From: JAGWBD01 sp965197455
GTDB taxonomy: Bacteria; Chloroflexota; Anaerolineae; Aggregatilineales; Phototrophicaceae
Assembly: GCA_965197455.1 (NCBI GenBank)
Contig: OZ240208.1
Location: forward strand, 2,704,712 to 2,768,711
Reading direction: 5' to 3'
Length of the DNA stretch: 64,000 nt
Shown here: positions 1 to 8,231 of the stretch, piece by piece
Position numbering within the stretch: position 1 is the first letter of the stretch
Layout: every line of letters begins with the position of its first letter
The notes under the pieces: generated by a model
Seen by the model: only the letters and a program-made list of their open reading frames with translations
What the model was told of the DNA's origin: nothing
Databases searched by the model: none
Position numbers and translations under genes: made by a program

Positions 1-1
1 C

Positions 2-274
2 TACAGCGCCGAGCTGCGCGGCGCGACGCTGGTGATGCGCCTCGGCTTTTCGCACGAGGTGGTGATGGAGCCGCCGCAGGGCATCACGTTTACCGTCGAG
101 CGCGCGCCAGGCAACCGCTACCTCATTCATGTGGATGGCATAGACAAGCAGCTGGTGGGTCAGGTGGCGGCCAATGTGCGCAGCAAGCGTCCGCCGGAGC
201 CCTACAAGGGCAAGGGCGTGCGTTATCACGATGAGACAGTTCGCCTCAAGGCCGGCAAGGCCGGCAAGGTCTAG
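2..274 (+). CDS. rplF: 50S ribosomal protein L6, C-terminal part (5' truncated by window)
   Basis: Reading in frame from base 2, about 90 codons remain before the TAG at 272-274. The segment has the L6 C-terminal pattern: a LVMRLGFSHEV stretch, then a PYKGKGVRY block close to the C-terminus, which in this family contacts 23S rRNA near the sarcin-ricin loop. The stop lies nine bases before rplR, in the standard spc-operon order L6-L18-S5-L30-L15-SecY. The 5' half is outside the window. Identification rests on motif and synteny and is secure. Confidence 0.95.
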   Translation, partial: YSAELRGATLVMRLGFSHEVVMEPPQGITFTVERAPGNRYLIHVDGIDKQLVGQVAANVRSKRPPEPYKGKGVRYHDETVRLKAGKAGKV

Positions 275-283
275 GACGAATCA

Positions 284-652
284 ATGGATGCCAACAAGAA
301 AAAGCACAAGGCACGGCAGCGGCGTCACCGTCGAGTGCGCGCGCGCGTTCAGGGTAGCGGCGAGCGGCCACGGCTCTGCGTCTATCGCAGCCTGACCAAT
401 ATATACGTCCAGTTGATTGATGACGTAAGTGGTCACACGGTGACCTCCGCCTCCACCATCGACCGTGAGCTGCGCCTGCAGGTTGATGGCAAGAGTCCGA
501 TCGAGGCAGCGCGTCTGGTCGGCCAGACCGTCGGCGAACGCGCGCAACAGGCCGGCGTGAAGCAGGTGGTCTTCGACCGCGGCGGCTACCGTTATCATGG
601 CCGCGTCGCCGCTCTGGCGGAAGGCGCGCGCGCCGCGGGGCTGGACTTTTAG
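284..652 (+). CDS. rplR: 50S ribosomal protein L18
   Basis: 122 residues, the usual length for bacterial L18. The basic N-terminus (KKKHKARQRRHRRVR) is followed by the RPRLCVYRSLTNIYVQLIDD strand region and the VVFDRGGYRYHGRV block with an AEGAR end, all hallmarks of L18, which binds 5S rRNA in the central protuberance. It sits between rplF and rpsE in spc-operon order, 24 bases upstream of rpsE. Start is the first ATG after rplF; no strong Shine-Dalgarno is visible, so translational coupling to L6 is likely. Confidence 0.97.
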   Translation: MDANKKKHKARQRRHRRVRARVQGSGERPRLCVYRSLTNIYVQLIDDVSGHTVTSASTIDRELRLQVDGKSPIEAARLVGQTVGERAQQAGVKQVVFDRGGYRYHGRVAALAEGARAAGLDF

Positions 653-676
653 ACGACCAGGTTTCGGGAGCAGAAC

Positions 677-1237
677 ATGGCAGACAGACGACGGGACCGG
701 CGCAGTTCGCGCCGCGATGACGACCGCGAGGAACTTGACGAGCGCGTCGTCGATATCAAGCGCGTTGCCAAGGTGATCAGCGGCGGGCGCCGCTTCGCCT
801 TCCGCACCGTGGTCATCGTGGGCGACAACCGCGGCCGCGTGGGCGTGGGCGTCGGCAAGGCGCGCGGTGTGCCGGACAGCATCCGCAAGGGGTCCGAGCG
901 GGCGCGGCGCAACATGGAACGCGTGTCGCTCAACGGGCCGACCATTCCGCACCAGATTACCGGGCGGCATGGCGGCGCGAAGGTGCTGCTCAAGCCGGCA
1001 TCGCCCGGCACGGGCGTCATCGCCGGCGGCGGTGTGCGCGCTGTGCTGGAGGCAGCCGGCGTACGCGACATCCTGACCAAGAGCCAGGGCAGCGCGAACC
1101 TGCTCAATGTGACCATGGCAACCGTGGAGGCGCTGCAGTCGCTGCGCACCCCGCAGCAGGTGGCGGCCATGCGCGGCGTGCCGGCGGCCAGGCTGATGCC
1201 CTTCGGCAAGCACGAAGAGGCCGGGGAAGGGCGCTGA
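677..1237 (+). CDS. rpsE: 30S ribosomal protein S5
   Basis: 186 residues. An Arg/Asp-rich N-terminal extension of about 25 residues precedes the S5 dsRNA-binding fold (VVDIKRVAKVISGGRRF, then VVIVGDNRGRVGVGVGKA) and the C-terminal S5 domain (GTGVIAGGGVRAVLEAAG, DILTKSQGS). S5 acts in decoding fidelity and 30S assembly. GGGAGC lies just upstream of the ATG. The stop TGA shares its A with the rpmD start (TGATG), so the two are translationally coupled. Confidence 0.97.
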   Translation: MADRRRDRRSSRRDDDREELDERVVDIKRVAKVISGGRRFAFRTVVIVGDNRGRVGVGVGKARGVPDSIRKGSERARRNMERVSLNGPTIPHQITGRHGGAKVLLKPASPGTGVIAGGGVRAVLEAAGVRDILTKSQGSANLLNVTMATVEALQSLRTPQQVAAMRGVPAARLMPFGKHEEAGEGR

Positions 1238-1437
1238 TGGCTGCCAGACTACGCATTACCCTGGTGCGCAGCTACATCCGCCGCGCCCCCAACCAGAGAG
1301 CAACGGCGCATGCGCTGGGCCTGCGCAAAATGAACGCCAGCGTCGTGCATAACGATACGCCGGCCATCCGTGGCATGATCTACACGATCAGGCACCTGGT
1401 GGCGGTGGAAGAGGTGAACGAGCATGAGACTGCATGA
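1237..1437 (+). CDS. rpmD: 50S ribosomal protein L30
   Basis: 66 residues, a normal L30 size. The N-terminal LRITLVRSYIRRAPNQRATA and LGLRKMNASVVHNDTPAIRGM blocks match L30, a small non-universal large-subunit protein. Its start overlaps the rpsE stop by one base and its end overlaps the rplO start by 14 bases, as in tightly packed spc operons. There is nothing unusual in composition. Confidence 0.95.
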   Translation: MAARLRITLVRSYIRRAPNQRATAHALGLRKMNASVVHNDTPAIRGMIYTIRHLVAVEEVNEHETA

Positions 1438-1975
1438 TCTGAAACCGGACGTCGGCTCGCGCAAAAAGCGACGCCGCGCGGGCCGGGGCATCTCCGCCGG
1501 CCGCGGCAAGACTGCCGGCCGCGGCCACAAGGGCCAGGGCGCCCGTGCCGGTGGCGGCAAGGGCCCCTACTTCGAGGGCGGCCAGCTGCCTTTGGTACGC
1601 CGTCTGCCCTTCAAGCGCGGCTTCACCAACATCTTTCGCATCGAGTATGAGGAAGTGAATGTTGGCCTGCTGAACGAGCATGATGGCGTTGAAGATGGCG
1701 CGCTGGTGACACCCGCCAGCCTGGCACAACTGGGCATCATCCGTGATGCTGCCGAACCGGTCGTCATTCTGGGCGACGGCGAGCTGACGAAGAAACTGCA
1801 GGTCAGCGCGCACCGCTTCACGAAGAACGCCCTGCAGAAAATCAGCGACGCCGGCGGGTCGACCCGCGTAATTGAGCTGAAGATCAAGGGCGCGCGCGCC
1901 ACGGTGAAGCTGCTGAAGAAGGAAGAAGTGGCCAAAATCATGGCCGCGGGCGACGGCGACGACACTCAGGGCTGA
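1424..1975 (+). CDS. rplO: 50S ribosomal protein L15
   Basis: 183 residues, slightly longer than the typical 145-150 because of a charged C-terminal tail ending around KKEEVAKIMAAGDGDD. The N-terminus has the L15 signature (MRLHDLKPDVGSRKKRRRAG, then GRGKTAGRGHKGQGAR) and a GGQLPLVRRLPFKRGF block. L15 is a late-assembling 23S rRNA binder. It overlaps the end of rpmD and precedes secY by 53 bases, the usual arrangement. Confidence 0.96.
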   Translation: MRLHDLKPDVGSRKKRRRAGRGISAGRGKTAGRGHKGQGARAGGGKGPYFEGGQLPLVRRLPFKRGFTNIFRIEYEEVNVGLLNEHDGVEDGALVTPASLAQLGIIRDAAEPVVILGDGELTKKLQVSAHRFTKNALQKISDAGGSTRVIELKIKGARATVKLLKKEEVAKIMAAGDGDDTQG

Positions 1976-2028
1976 CGCTCTCTCGCTCTCTCCGCGGACA
2001 TATTTGTCAGCTGGCGTTGAGGATTGCA

Positions 2029-3354
2029 ATGCAGGCAATTGAGGCTCTCAGGAACGCGTGGCGTCTGCCGGATGTGCGCAGCAAGCTGCTGTTCACGGGG
2101 TTGATTCTGGTGGTCTACCAGTTCGCCGCGCATGTGCCGGTCATCGGCGTTGACCGCGGCGCGCTGCAGGCTGTGCTGGAAAGCAATGCCGGCGGTCTGG
2201 TGGGCGTGCTGAACCTGCTTTCGGGCGGGGCGGTGTCCAACTTCAGCGTGATCGCGATGGGCGTCTATCCCTACATCACGGCCTCGATCATCTTTCAGCT
2301 GATGGTGCCGGTCATCCCGCAGCTGGAAGCGATTCAGCGTGAGCCGGGCGGCCAGGAGAAAATTCAGCGCTACACTTACTACCTCGCCATTCCGATGGCA
2401 ATTTTGCAGGCCGTGGGGCAGATCGCCATTTTCGGCAATCTGGGTGGCGCGCCCATCATCCCCGAGTTCGGCCAGAACCTGCTGGTCACGATGACAGTCA
2501 TCACGACCATGACGGCGGGCACCATGTTTGCGGTCTGGCTGGGCGACCTGATCACCGAGGAAGGCATCGGCAACGGTATCTCAATCATCATCTTCGCCGG
2601 CATCGTCGCCTCCGCGCCCTCCAACCTGGGCAATTTGCTGACGACCTCGACGCAGCCGATCTACAACGCCCTGCTCTTCGTGGCGATTGTGCTGGTGACC
2701 ATCGTGGTCATCGTCTTCATCCAGGAAGGCATTCGTCGCATCCCGGTGCAATACGGCAAGCGGGTGCGCGGGCGCAAGCAGTACGGCGGCGCCAGCACGC
2801 ACATCCCGCTGCGCGTGAACCCGGTGGGCATGATCCCGCTGATCTTCGCGCAGTCGATCATCACCTTCCCGGCCATCCTGGTGAATCTCTTCCCGGAGGG
2901 GCCGGTTGGTCAGTCGATCAACAACACCTTCGGCAACCAGCAGGGCCTGTGGTACTGGGGAAGTTTTTTCCTGCTCACCGCCGGCTTCACCTTCTTCTAC
3001 GCCGAGACGATGATTGCCAACCAGAACCTGGCCGAGAACCTGCAACGCCAGGGCGGCTACATCCCCGGCATTCGTCCCGGCAAGCGCACCCAGGAGTTCA
3101 TCCTGCGCGTCTCGCGGCGTATCACGTTGGTGGGCGCAGTCTTTCTGGGGACCATCGCGGTGGTGCCAGGCCTGGTGGACCTGTTCAACGGGCTGCTGTT
3201 CCCGACCGAGTTCGTTGCCGGCGCCAGCTCGCTTAACGCGGCCAGCGTCATCACCGGCTCCGGCCTGATCATCGTGGTCGGCGTGGTGATCGACACCATG
3301 CGGCAGCTGGAAGCCCAGCTGGTCATGCGCAACTACGAAGGCTTCATGCGCTAA
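2029..3354 (+). CDS. secY: Preprotein translocase subunit SecY
   Basis: 441 residues. This is the channel subunit of the Sec translocon, with ten predicted membrane segments starting at LLFTGLILVVYQFAAHVPV. The SecY plug-region pattern (SGGAVSNFSVIAMGVYPYI), GNGISIIIFAGIV and the cytosolic loop with KRVRGRKQYGG are all present. I chose the ATG at 2029: GAGGA at 2019-2023 gives a five-base spacing, whereas a TTG at 2017 lies inside that ribosome-binding site. The ORF lies directly before adk, as in many bacteria. Confidence 0.97.
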   Translation: MQAIEALRNAWRLPDVRSKLLFTGLILVVYQFAAHVPVIGVDRGALQAVLESNAGGLVGVLNLLSGGAVSNFSVIAMGVYPYITASIIFQLMVPVIPQLEAIQREPGGQEKIQRYTYYLAIPMAILQAVGQIAIFGNLGGAPIIPEFGQNLLVTMTVITTMTAGTMFAVWLGDLITEEGIGNGISIIIFAGIVASAPSNLGNLLTTSTQPIYNALLFVAIVLVTIVVIVFIQEGIRRIPVQYGKRVRGRKQYGGASTHIPLRVNPVGMIPLIFAQSIITFPAILVNLFPEGPVGQSINNTFGNQQGLWYWGSFFLLTAGFTFFYAETMIANQNLAENLQRQGGYIPGIRPGKRTQEFILRVSRRITLVGAVFLGTIAVVPGLVDLFNGLLFPTEFVAGASSLNAASVITGSGLIIVVGVVIDTMRQLEAQLVMRNYEGFMR

Positions 3355-3374
3355 CAGGAGTAAATCAACGCACC

Positions 3375-4085
3375 ATGGGACTCTATCTGATCCTGCTGGG
3401 CGTGCAGGGCGCCGGCAAGGGTGTACAGGCCACGTGGATCCAGCGCGAGTACGGCATTCCGCACATTTCCACCGGCGACCTGTTCCGCGCCATGCGCACG
3501 CGCGAGGATGAACTGGCGCAGCGCATCCAGGCGATCATGGCCTCCGGCCAGCTCATTTCCGACGAGATCACCAACGAAGTGGCGCGTGACCGGCTCATGC
3601 AGCCAGACGCGGCCAATGGCGCCATCCTTGATGGCTTCCCGCGCAACGAGGTGCAGGCGGGGTGGCTGGCGCGGCACCTTGCCGAACGCGGCGAGGCCGT
3701 CAACGCGGTCCTGTTGCTGGAAATCGACCTCTACGTCGCCTTCAAGCGGGCCTACGGGCGCATCACAACCGCCGATGGCCAGCGCGTCTACAACATCTTC
3801 TACCAGAACGAAGGCATCGACTGGCAGCTGGAGGAGCACCCGCAACGCGAGTGGCCGCCGCGCGTCACAGGTCAGGAACAGGACTCGGGCATGCCCCTGG
3901 TGCGGCGCCCCGACGACGCCAGCGCCGATGTGGTGCTGCGCCGCATCGACACCTACATGCAGACCTCCATGCCGCTGGTGGACTGGTACCGTGAGCGCGG
4001 CCTGTTGCGTTGCGTCAACGCCGGGCAGTCGATCGAGCAGGTGAGCGCGGACATCCAGGCCGCCATTGAGGGAACCCGGGCCTGA
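3375..4085 (+). CDS. adk: Adenylate kinase
   Basis: 236 residues. It interconverts ATP+AMP and 2 ADP. The P-loop reads GVQGAGKGVQA at residues 9-19, so the Thr that normally follows GKG is Val. The AMP-site STGDLFR and ILDGFPR motifs are intact. The LID region after AYGR is unusual and long (about residues 130-180), rich in charged residues, lacks the four-Cys zinc pattern and returns to consensus at LVRRPDD. AGGAG precedes the ATG by 15 bases. Its place between secY and map supports the assignment; the P-loop and LID changes may be lineage-specific. Confidence 0.93.
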   Translation: MGLYLILLGVQGAGKGVQATWIQREYGIPHISTGDLFRAMRTREDELAQRIQAIMASGQLISDEITNEVARDRLMQPDAANGAILDGFPRNEVQAGWLARHLAERGEAVNAVLLLEIDLYVAFKRAYGRITTADGQRVYNIFYQNEGIDWQLEEHPQREWPPRVTGQEQDSGMPLVRRPDDASADVVLRRIDTYMQTSMPLVDWYRERGLLRCVNAGQSIEQVSADIQAAIEGTRA

Positions 4086-4086
4086 A

Positions 4087-4878
4087 GTGACGGGCGGCAT
4101 CCATTACAAGACAGCCGATGAAATCGCTCTCATGCGTGAGGCCGGGCGCATTGTCGCCGTCGCGCATCAGCAACTGCGCGCGGCGCTGCGGCCCGGCGTG
4201 ACCACGGCCCAACTCAACGACCTGGTGGACACGGTGCTGCGCGACCACGGCGCCGAGCCGGTATTTCTTGGATATCCAAAGGAAGACGCGCCGGACTTCC
4301 CGGCCTCGATTTGCGCCTCGGTCAACGAGGAACTGGTGCATGGCATCCCGGGGCCGCGCGCGCTGCAGGAGGGCGACATCCTCAGCGTGGACATCGGCGC
4401 CTTGCACCAGGGCTTCGTCGGCGATTCGGCCTGGACCTACGCCATTGGCGAGGTGCCGGCGGCGGTGCAGCGCCTGCTGGCCGTTTCGGAGGAGGCGCTG
4501 TGGGTCGGCATTCGCGCCGCAGTGATGCCGGCCGAGACGAAGGACGTGGCGCGGGCGATCCAGCGCTTCGTGCAACGCCAGGGCTACAGCGTGGTGCGTG
4601 AATACACCGGGCATGGCGTGGGCCGCGCGATGCATGAGGAGCCGCAGGTGCCCAACTGGTGGCCGCGCAACCGGCGTCACAAGGAGCAATGGGTCAGCCA
4701 GCCCTTGCGGCCGGGCATGACTATCGCGCTGGAGCCGATGGTCAACAGCGGCCAGGCGGAGACGGAAGAGCTGGCGGATCAGTGGACGGTGGTGACGCGC
4801 GACGGCTCGCTTTGCACGCACTTCGAGCACAGCATCGCCATCACGGAAGGGGCGCCGCTGGTGCTGACCCTGCCCTGA
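4087..4878 (+). CDS. map: Methionine aminopeptidase, type I
   Basis: 263 residues. It removes the initiator Met from nascent proteins. The five metal ligands of the pita-bread fold are visible in order: Asp in LSVDIGAL, Asp in FVGDSAW, His in GHGVG, Glu in ALEPMV and Glu in FEHSIAI. I chose GTG at 4087, one base after the adk stop and 14 bases after GAGGG. A TTG at 4066 would add seven residues inside adk and is less likely. A 25-residue insertion around NWWPRNRRHKEQW lies between the HGVG His and the Glu ligand. Confidence 0.95.
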   Translation: MTGGIHYKTADEIALMREAGRIVAVAHQQLRAALRPGVTTAQLNDLVDTVLRDHGAEPVFLGYPKEDAPDFPASICASVNEELVHGIPGPRALQEGDILSVDIGALHQGFVGDSAWTYAIGEVPAAVQRLLAVSEEALWVGIRAAVMPAETKDVARAIQRFVQRQGYSVVREYTGHGVGRAMHEEPQVPNWWPRNRRHKEQWVSQPLRPGMTIALEPMVNSGQAETEELADQWTVVTRDGSLCTHFEHSIAITEGAPLVLTLP

Positions 4879-4885
4879 CTCCACA

Positions 4886-4915
4886 CTGGACAGCCGGCGC
4901 CGGCAGTGCTATAGT
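4886..4915 (+). promoter_or_regulatory. Probable sigma-70 promoter for rpmJ-rpsM-rpsK-rpoA
   Basis: CTGGAC at 4886-4891, an 18-base spacer and TATAGT at 4910-4915 preceded by TGC (extended -10). It lies in the 70-base gap between map and rpmJ, so it could give the alpha-operon genes an internal start. This is sequence pattern only. Confidence 0.5.
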
Positions 4916-4948
4916 GCCGCTCCTGCGCAGCCAGCAAGGAAAGCGACC

Positions 4949-5062
4949 ATGATTGTATCGGCTTCGGTGAAGAAGCGTTGCCCGAAGTGCCGCATCATCA
5001 AGCGCCACGGGCGAGTGCGGGTGATTTGTGAGAACCCGCGCCACAAGCAGCGTCAGGGGTAG
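4949..5062 (+). CDS. rpmJ: 50S ribosomal protein L36
   Basis: 37 residues. The zinc-knuckle ligands Cys11, Cys14, Cys27 and His32 are spaced C-x2-C-x12-C-x4-H, and the protein has the KKRCPKCRIIKRHGRVRVIC core of zinc-type L36. AAGGAAAG lies just before the ATG. It sits between map and rpsM as in most bacteria, although infA, often found here too, is missing. The protein is too short for many gene callers but the assignment is secure. Confidence 0.96.
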   Translation: MIVSASVKKRCPKCRIIKRHGRVRVICENPRHKQRQG

Positions 5063-5074
5063 GGGAGCGAAGCT

Positions 5075-5461
5075 ATGGCACGCATTGAAGGCATCGATCT
5101 GCCACGTGACAAGCGCGTCGAGATTGCCCTGACCTACATTTACGGCGTGGGCAAGTCCACCAGCAACAAGGTGCTGGCGATGACCGGCGTGAACCCGGAC
5201 GTGCGCGTCAAGGACCTGAGCGAGGTGGAGTTGCAGCGCATTCGCGAGCAGCTGTCGCAAATGACGGTCGAGGGCGATTTGCGGCGCGAGGTTCAGTTGA
5301 ACATCAAGCGCCTGCAGGAGATCGGCAGCTATCGCGGTCTGCGGCACCGTCGCAACCTGCCGGTGCACGGGCAGCGCACGCGCACCAACGCGCGCACCGG
5401 GCGCGGGCCGAAGAAGACGGTTCCTGGCCGGGGCCGGCGGCGTGGCACGACCAAGAAATAA
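5075..5461 (+). CDS. rpsM: 30S ribosomal protein S13
   Basis: 128 residues. The N-terminal ARIEGIDLPRDKRVEIALTY and helix-two-turn-helix region YIYGVGKSTSNKVL are followed by the C-terminal tRNA-contacting tail (GLRHRRNLPVHGQRTRTNAR, ending TTKK). S13 contacts the P-site tRNA and bridges to the large subunit. It starts 12 bases after rpmJ with GGGGAGC upstream. Standard length and order. Confidence 0.97.
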   Translation: MARIEGIDLPRDKRVEIALTYIYGVGKSTSNKVLAMTGVNPDVRVKDLSEVELQRIREQLSQMTVEGDLRREVQLNIKRLQEIGSYRGLRHRRNLPVHGQRTRTNARTGRGPKKTVPGRGRRRGTTKK

Positions 5462-5540
5462 TCCGGAATACTGGCAAGGATTTTACGGACACTTACCGTT
5501 TGGGCCGTGACCGGGCGCATTTCCCGTCAGGAGAGCATGC

Positions 5541-5945
5541 ATGGCACGTCAGCAAGCCACTGGGGGAGCCCGCCGCACATCGCGCCGGGTATCCCGCAAC
5601 ATCCCCTATGGACAGGCACATGTTTACGCAACCTTTAACAACACCATCGTCACCCTGACCGACCAGTCCGGCAATGTGGTGACCTGGGCGAGCGCGGGCA
5701 CGTCGGGCTTCAAGGGCAGCCGCAAGAGCACGCCCTATGCGGCGCGGCTGGCTGCGCAGAACGCATCCGAGGCGGCACAGGGACACGGCATGACGGAAGT
5801 CGATGTTTTCATCAAGGGTCCCGGGCCTGGCCGCGAGGCGGCAGTGCGCGCCATTCAGGCGAGCGGCCTGAAGGTACGTTCAATCTCGGATGTGACGCCT
5901 ATCCCGCACAACGGAGTGCGCCCGCCCAAGAAACGCCGCATGTGA
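5541..5945 (+). CDS. rpsK: 30S ribosomal protein S11
   Basis: 134 residues with the S11 blocks AHVYATFNNTIVTLTDQSGN, WASAGTSGFKGSRKSTPYAA and the C-terminal DVTPIPHNGVRPPKKRRM. It lies on the 30S platform near the mRNA exit. AGGAG sits eight bases before the ATG. The 79-base gap after rpsM holds no further gene. Downstream, rpoA follows after only 28 bases; rpsD, which usually intervenes, is not present. Confidence 0.97.
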   Translation: MARQQATGGARRTSRRVSRNIPYGQAHVYATFNNTIVTLTDQSGNVVTWASAGTSGFKGSRKSTPYAARLAAQNASEAAQGHGMTEVDVFIKGPGPGREAAVRAIQASGLKVRSISDVTPIPHNGVRPPKKRRM

Positions 5946-5973
5946 CCCATGTGAATCAGCAGGAGGTTCGGTC

Positions 5974-7005
5974 TTGGTCGCAACCTGGAATTTTGTGCTG
6001 CCCCATGAGGTACAGGGGGATGCTGTCTCGCGCAACTTTGGTCGTTTTGTCATCAGTCCGCTGGAGAGCGGCTATGGCCTGACGCTGGGCACGGCGCTGC
6101 GCCGCGTGTTGCTGTCTTCCCTGCCGGGCGCCGCGATCACCAGCATCCGCGTTTCGGATGTGCATCACGAGTTCTCGGCCATCCCCGGGGTGCGCGAGGA
6201 CATGACCCAGCTGGTGTTGCAGGTCAAACAGCTGCGCCTGAAACTCTTCGATTCCGCGGAGTCTGCGCGTCTGCGCCTGGAACATCACGGCGAGGGCACG
6301 GTCACGGCGGCGGACATCATCTGCCCGTCAGACGTGGAAATCATAAACAGTGACCTCTACCTCTTCACGGTTGACGCCCCGGACACCCGGCTCGAGATTG
6401 AATTCGAGGCGCAGCCCGGGCGCGGCTACAGCCCCGCCGAGGATCGTGGCCGGCTGCCGATTGGCGAGCTGCCGATCGACGCCATCTTCAGCCCGGTGCG
6501 CCGCGTCAACTTCGACGTGGAGCGTGCCCGCGTGGGCCAGCGCACCAATTACGACAAGCTGGTCATCGAAATCTGGACCGACGGCACGGTGCGGCCCGAG
6601 GACGCGCTGGGCAAGGCCGCGCAGATTCTGATGCGTCATCTCACGCCGGTCGCCGGCATGGAACCGATGATGACCCTCGATACGGATGACAACTACGCAC
6701 TGCCCATGGGCGTCGATGACGAGGAACAGCGCAAGAAGAGCGAGCTTTACGAACGGCAGATCGAGGAGCTGGACCTGAGCGTGCGCGTCTTCAATTCACT
6801 GAAGCGCACCGGCATCACCTCCATCGGCAGCGTGCTCGACATTCTCGATCGTGGCGAGGACGCCATGCTGGCAATCCGCAATTTCGGCGACAAGTCGCTG
6901 GATGAGCTGAAAGAGAAATTACAGGAGAAGGGTTATCTGCCCCAGCCGGAAAACATCCTCCCGGATGGGAGCGAGATGTCCCTGGAAGCGGGTGAACAGG
7001 AATGA
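5974..7005 (+). CDS. rpoA: DNA-directed RNA polymerase alpha subunit
   Basis: 343 residues. The N-terminal assembly domain (about 1-235) contains FVISPLESGYGLTLGTALRR and GAAITSIRVSDVHHEF. The C-terminal promoter/activator-contact domain (about 265-325) carries LDLSVRVFNSLKRTGI and NFGDKSLDELKEKL. The start is TTG at 5974, seven bases after a perfect AGGAGG (5961-5966); no ATG or GTG competes. The stop overlaps the rplQ start as ATGA. Confidence 0.97.
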   Translation: MVATWNFVLPHEVQGDAVSRNFGRFVISPLESGYGLTLGTALRRVLLSSLPGAAITSIRVSDVHHEFSAIPGVREDMTQLVLQVKQLRLKLFDSAESARLRLEHHGEGTVTAADIICPSDVEIINSDLYLFTVDAPDTRLEIEFEAQPGRGYSPAEDRGRLPIGELPIDAIFSPVRRVNFDVERARVGQRTNYDKLVIEIWTDGTVRPEDALGKAAQILMRHLTPVAGMEPMMTLDTDDNYALPMGVDDEEQRKKSELYERQIEELDLSVRVFNSLKRTGITSIGSVLDILDRGEDAMLAIRNFGDKSLDELKEKLQEKGYLPQPENILPDGSEMSLEAGEQE

Positions 7006-7394
7006 GACACCGCGTAAAAGGCAAGAAACTCAACCGCGACAGCGCGCAACGCAAGGCGCTGGCGCTCAACCTCTCGCGTGAGCTGATCACGCACGGGCGC
7101 ATCCGCACCACGCGCGCGAAGGCGGACTTCGTGCGCGGCAAGTTCGAGCGCATGATCACAATAGCCAAGCGCGGCCTGGCGTATGAAGACCCGCAGCGCG
7201 CCGTGCATGCGCGCCGCCTCGTGGCCAGCCGCCTGAACAACGACCGCGACATGGTGGGCAAGGTCTTCGACGAGTTGGCGCCACGCTACGAGGATCGACC
7301 CGGCGGCTACACACGCATCTATCGCCTCGGGCCGCGCAAGGGCGACAACGCGCCCATGGTGATACTCGAGCTGGTCGACCGCGAGGAGGAATAG
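7002..7394 (+). CDS. rplQ: 50S ribosomal protein L17
   Basis: 130 residues. The N-terminal RHRVKGKKLNRDSAQRKAL and LITHGRIRTTRAKADFVR are diagnostic for L17, and the C-terminus GGYTRIYRLGPRKGDNAPMV matches the family end. It overlaps the rpoA stop by four bases (ATGA), so translation is coupled. truA begins one base after its stop. Confidence 0.97.
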   Translation: MRHRVKGKKLNRDSAQRKALALNLSRELITHGRIRTTRAKADFVRGKFERMITIAKRGLAYEDPQRAVHARRLVASRLNNDRDMVGKVFDELAPRYEDRPGGYTRIYRLGPRKGDNAPMVILELVDREEE

Positions 7395-7395
7395 G

Positions 7396-8148
7396 CTGCC
7401 GCGTTTCCGGACGACGCTGGCCTACGACGGCAGCGCCTACGCCGGTTTCCAGCGCCAGCTGCCGGGCACGCCGACAATCCAGGCCGCCGTTGAGGCGGCC
7501 CTGGCGCAACTCGCGCAGCAGCCCGTCACCGTCTACGGCAGTGGCCGCACCGACAGTGGCGTGCACGCCAGTGGTCAGGTGATCGCATTCGACCTGGCCT
7601 GGCGCCACAGCGAACTGCAGTTGCTGCGCGCGCTCAACGCCCTGCTCCCGGCAGACATCGCCATCCAGTCCCTGCAAGCGACGCGACCCGATTTTCATCC
7701 ACGCTTTGATGCGAGCCTGCGCGTCTACGAGTACACGCTGCTGCATGCCGAGGCCCGGCAACCGCTGGTGCGGCAGCGCTCCTGGCATGTGTATGGCGCG
7801 CTGGATTTCGACCTGCTGCAGCGCGCCGCCGATCTACTGGTCGGCGAGCACGACTTCGGCGCCTTCGGCCAGCCGCCCCAGGGCGACAACACGGTGCGCG
7901 AAATCATGCAGTCGGCCTGGACACAGGAGGCGCTGCCAATGGGCCGCCTGCTGCGCTATCGGGTGGCGGGCAACGCCTTTCTGTATCACATGGTGCGGCG
8001 CATGGTGGGGATGCAGGTGGACGTGGCCCAGGGGCGCATGACATTGGCGGAGTTTGAGGCGGTCTTTGCCGCCGCGGATCTGGCGCAGGCGGGCACTCTG
8101 GCGCCGCCGGGCGGACTGGTGCTGTGCGAGGTGCGTTACGCGGACTGA
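7396..8148 (+). CDS. truA: tRNA pseudouridine(38-40) synthase TruA
   Basis: 250 residues if started at CTG 7396. It isomerises U38-40 in the anticodon arm. YDGSAYAGFQRQ and the catalytic motif GSGRTDSGVHASGQ (nucleophilic Asp at about residue 52) are present, as are the RVYEYTLL and FLYHMVRRMVG blocks. The frame has no ATG, GTG or TTG between the in-frame TGA at 7360 and the catalytic region. CTG at 7396 lies six bases after AGGAGG (7384-7389), and the translation then matches the normal TruA N-terminus (RFRTTLAYDG). A GTG at 7561 would remove the catalytic Asp. The CTG start is therefore strongly implied. Confidence 0.93.
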   Translation: MPRFRTTLAYDGSAYAGFQRQLPGTPTIQAAVEAALAQLAQQPVTVYGSGRTDSGVHASGQVIAFDLAWRHSELQLLRALNALLPADIAIQSLQATRPDFHPRFDASLRVYEYTLLHAEARQPLVRQRSWHVYGALDFDLLQRAADLLVGEHDFGAFGQPPQGDNTVREIMQSAWTQEALPMGRLLRYRVAGNAFLYHMVRRMVGMQVDVAQGRMTLAEFEAVFAAADLAQAGTLAPPGGLVLCEVRYAD

Positions 8149-8155
8149 TTGCGTC

Positions 8156-8184
8156 TTGAATCCCGGCGCGGACAGCCGTACAAT
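8156..8184 (+). promoter_or_regulatory. Sigma-70 promoter for rplM-rpsI
   Basis: TTGAAT at 8156-8161, a 17-base spacer and TACAAT at 8179-8184, in the 83-base gap between truA and rplM. The near-consensus hexamers and ideal spacing suggest independent transcription of L13-S9. Confidence 0.7.
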
Positions 8185-8231
8185 GCAGCGGTTCAGATTG
8201 GCAGCGGGCGTACGGGCCTGCCGGAGGCGAC

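Noticed and set aside
7360..7561. Frameshift or truncation of truA because no ordinary start codon exists
   Set aside because: The reading frame is intact from CTG 7396 with a strong ribosome-binding site, so an unusual start explains it.
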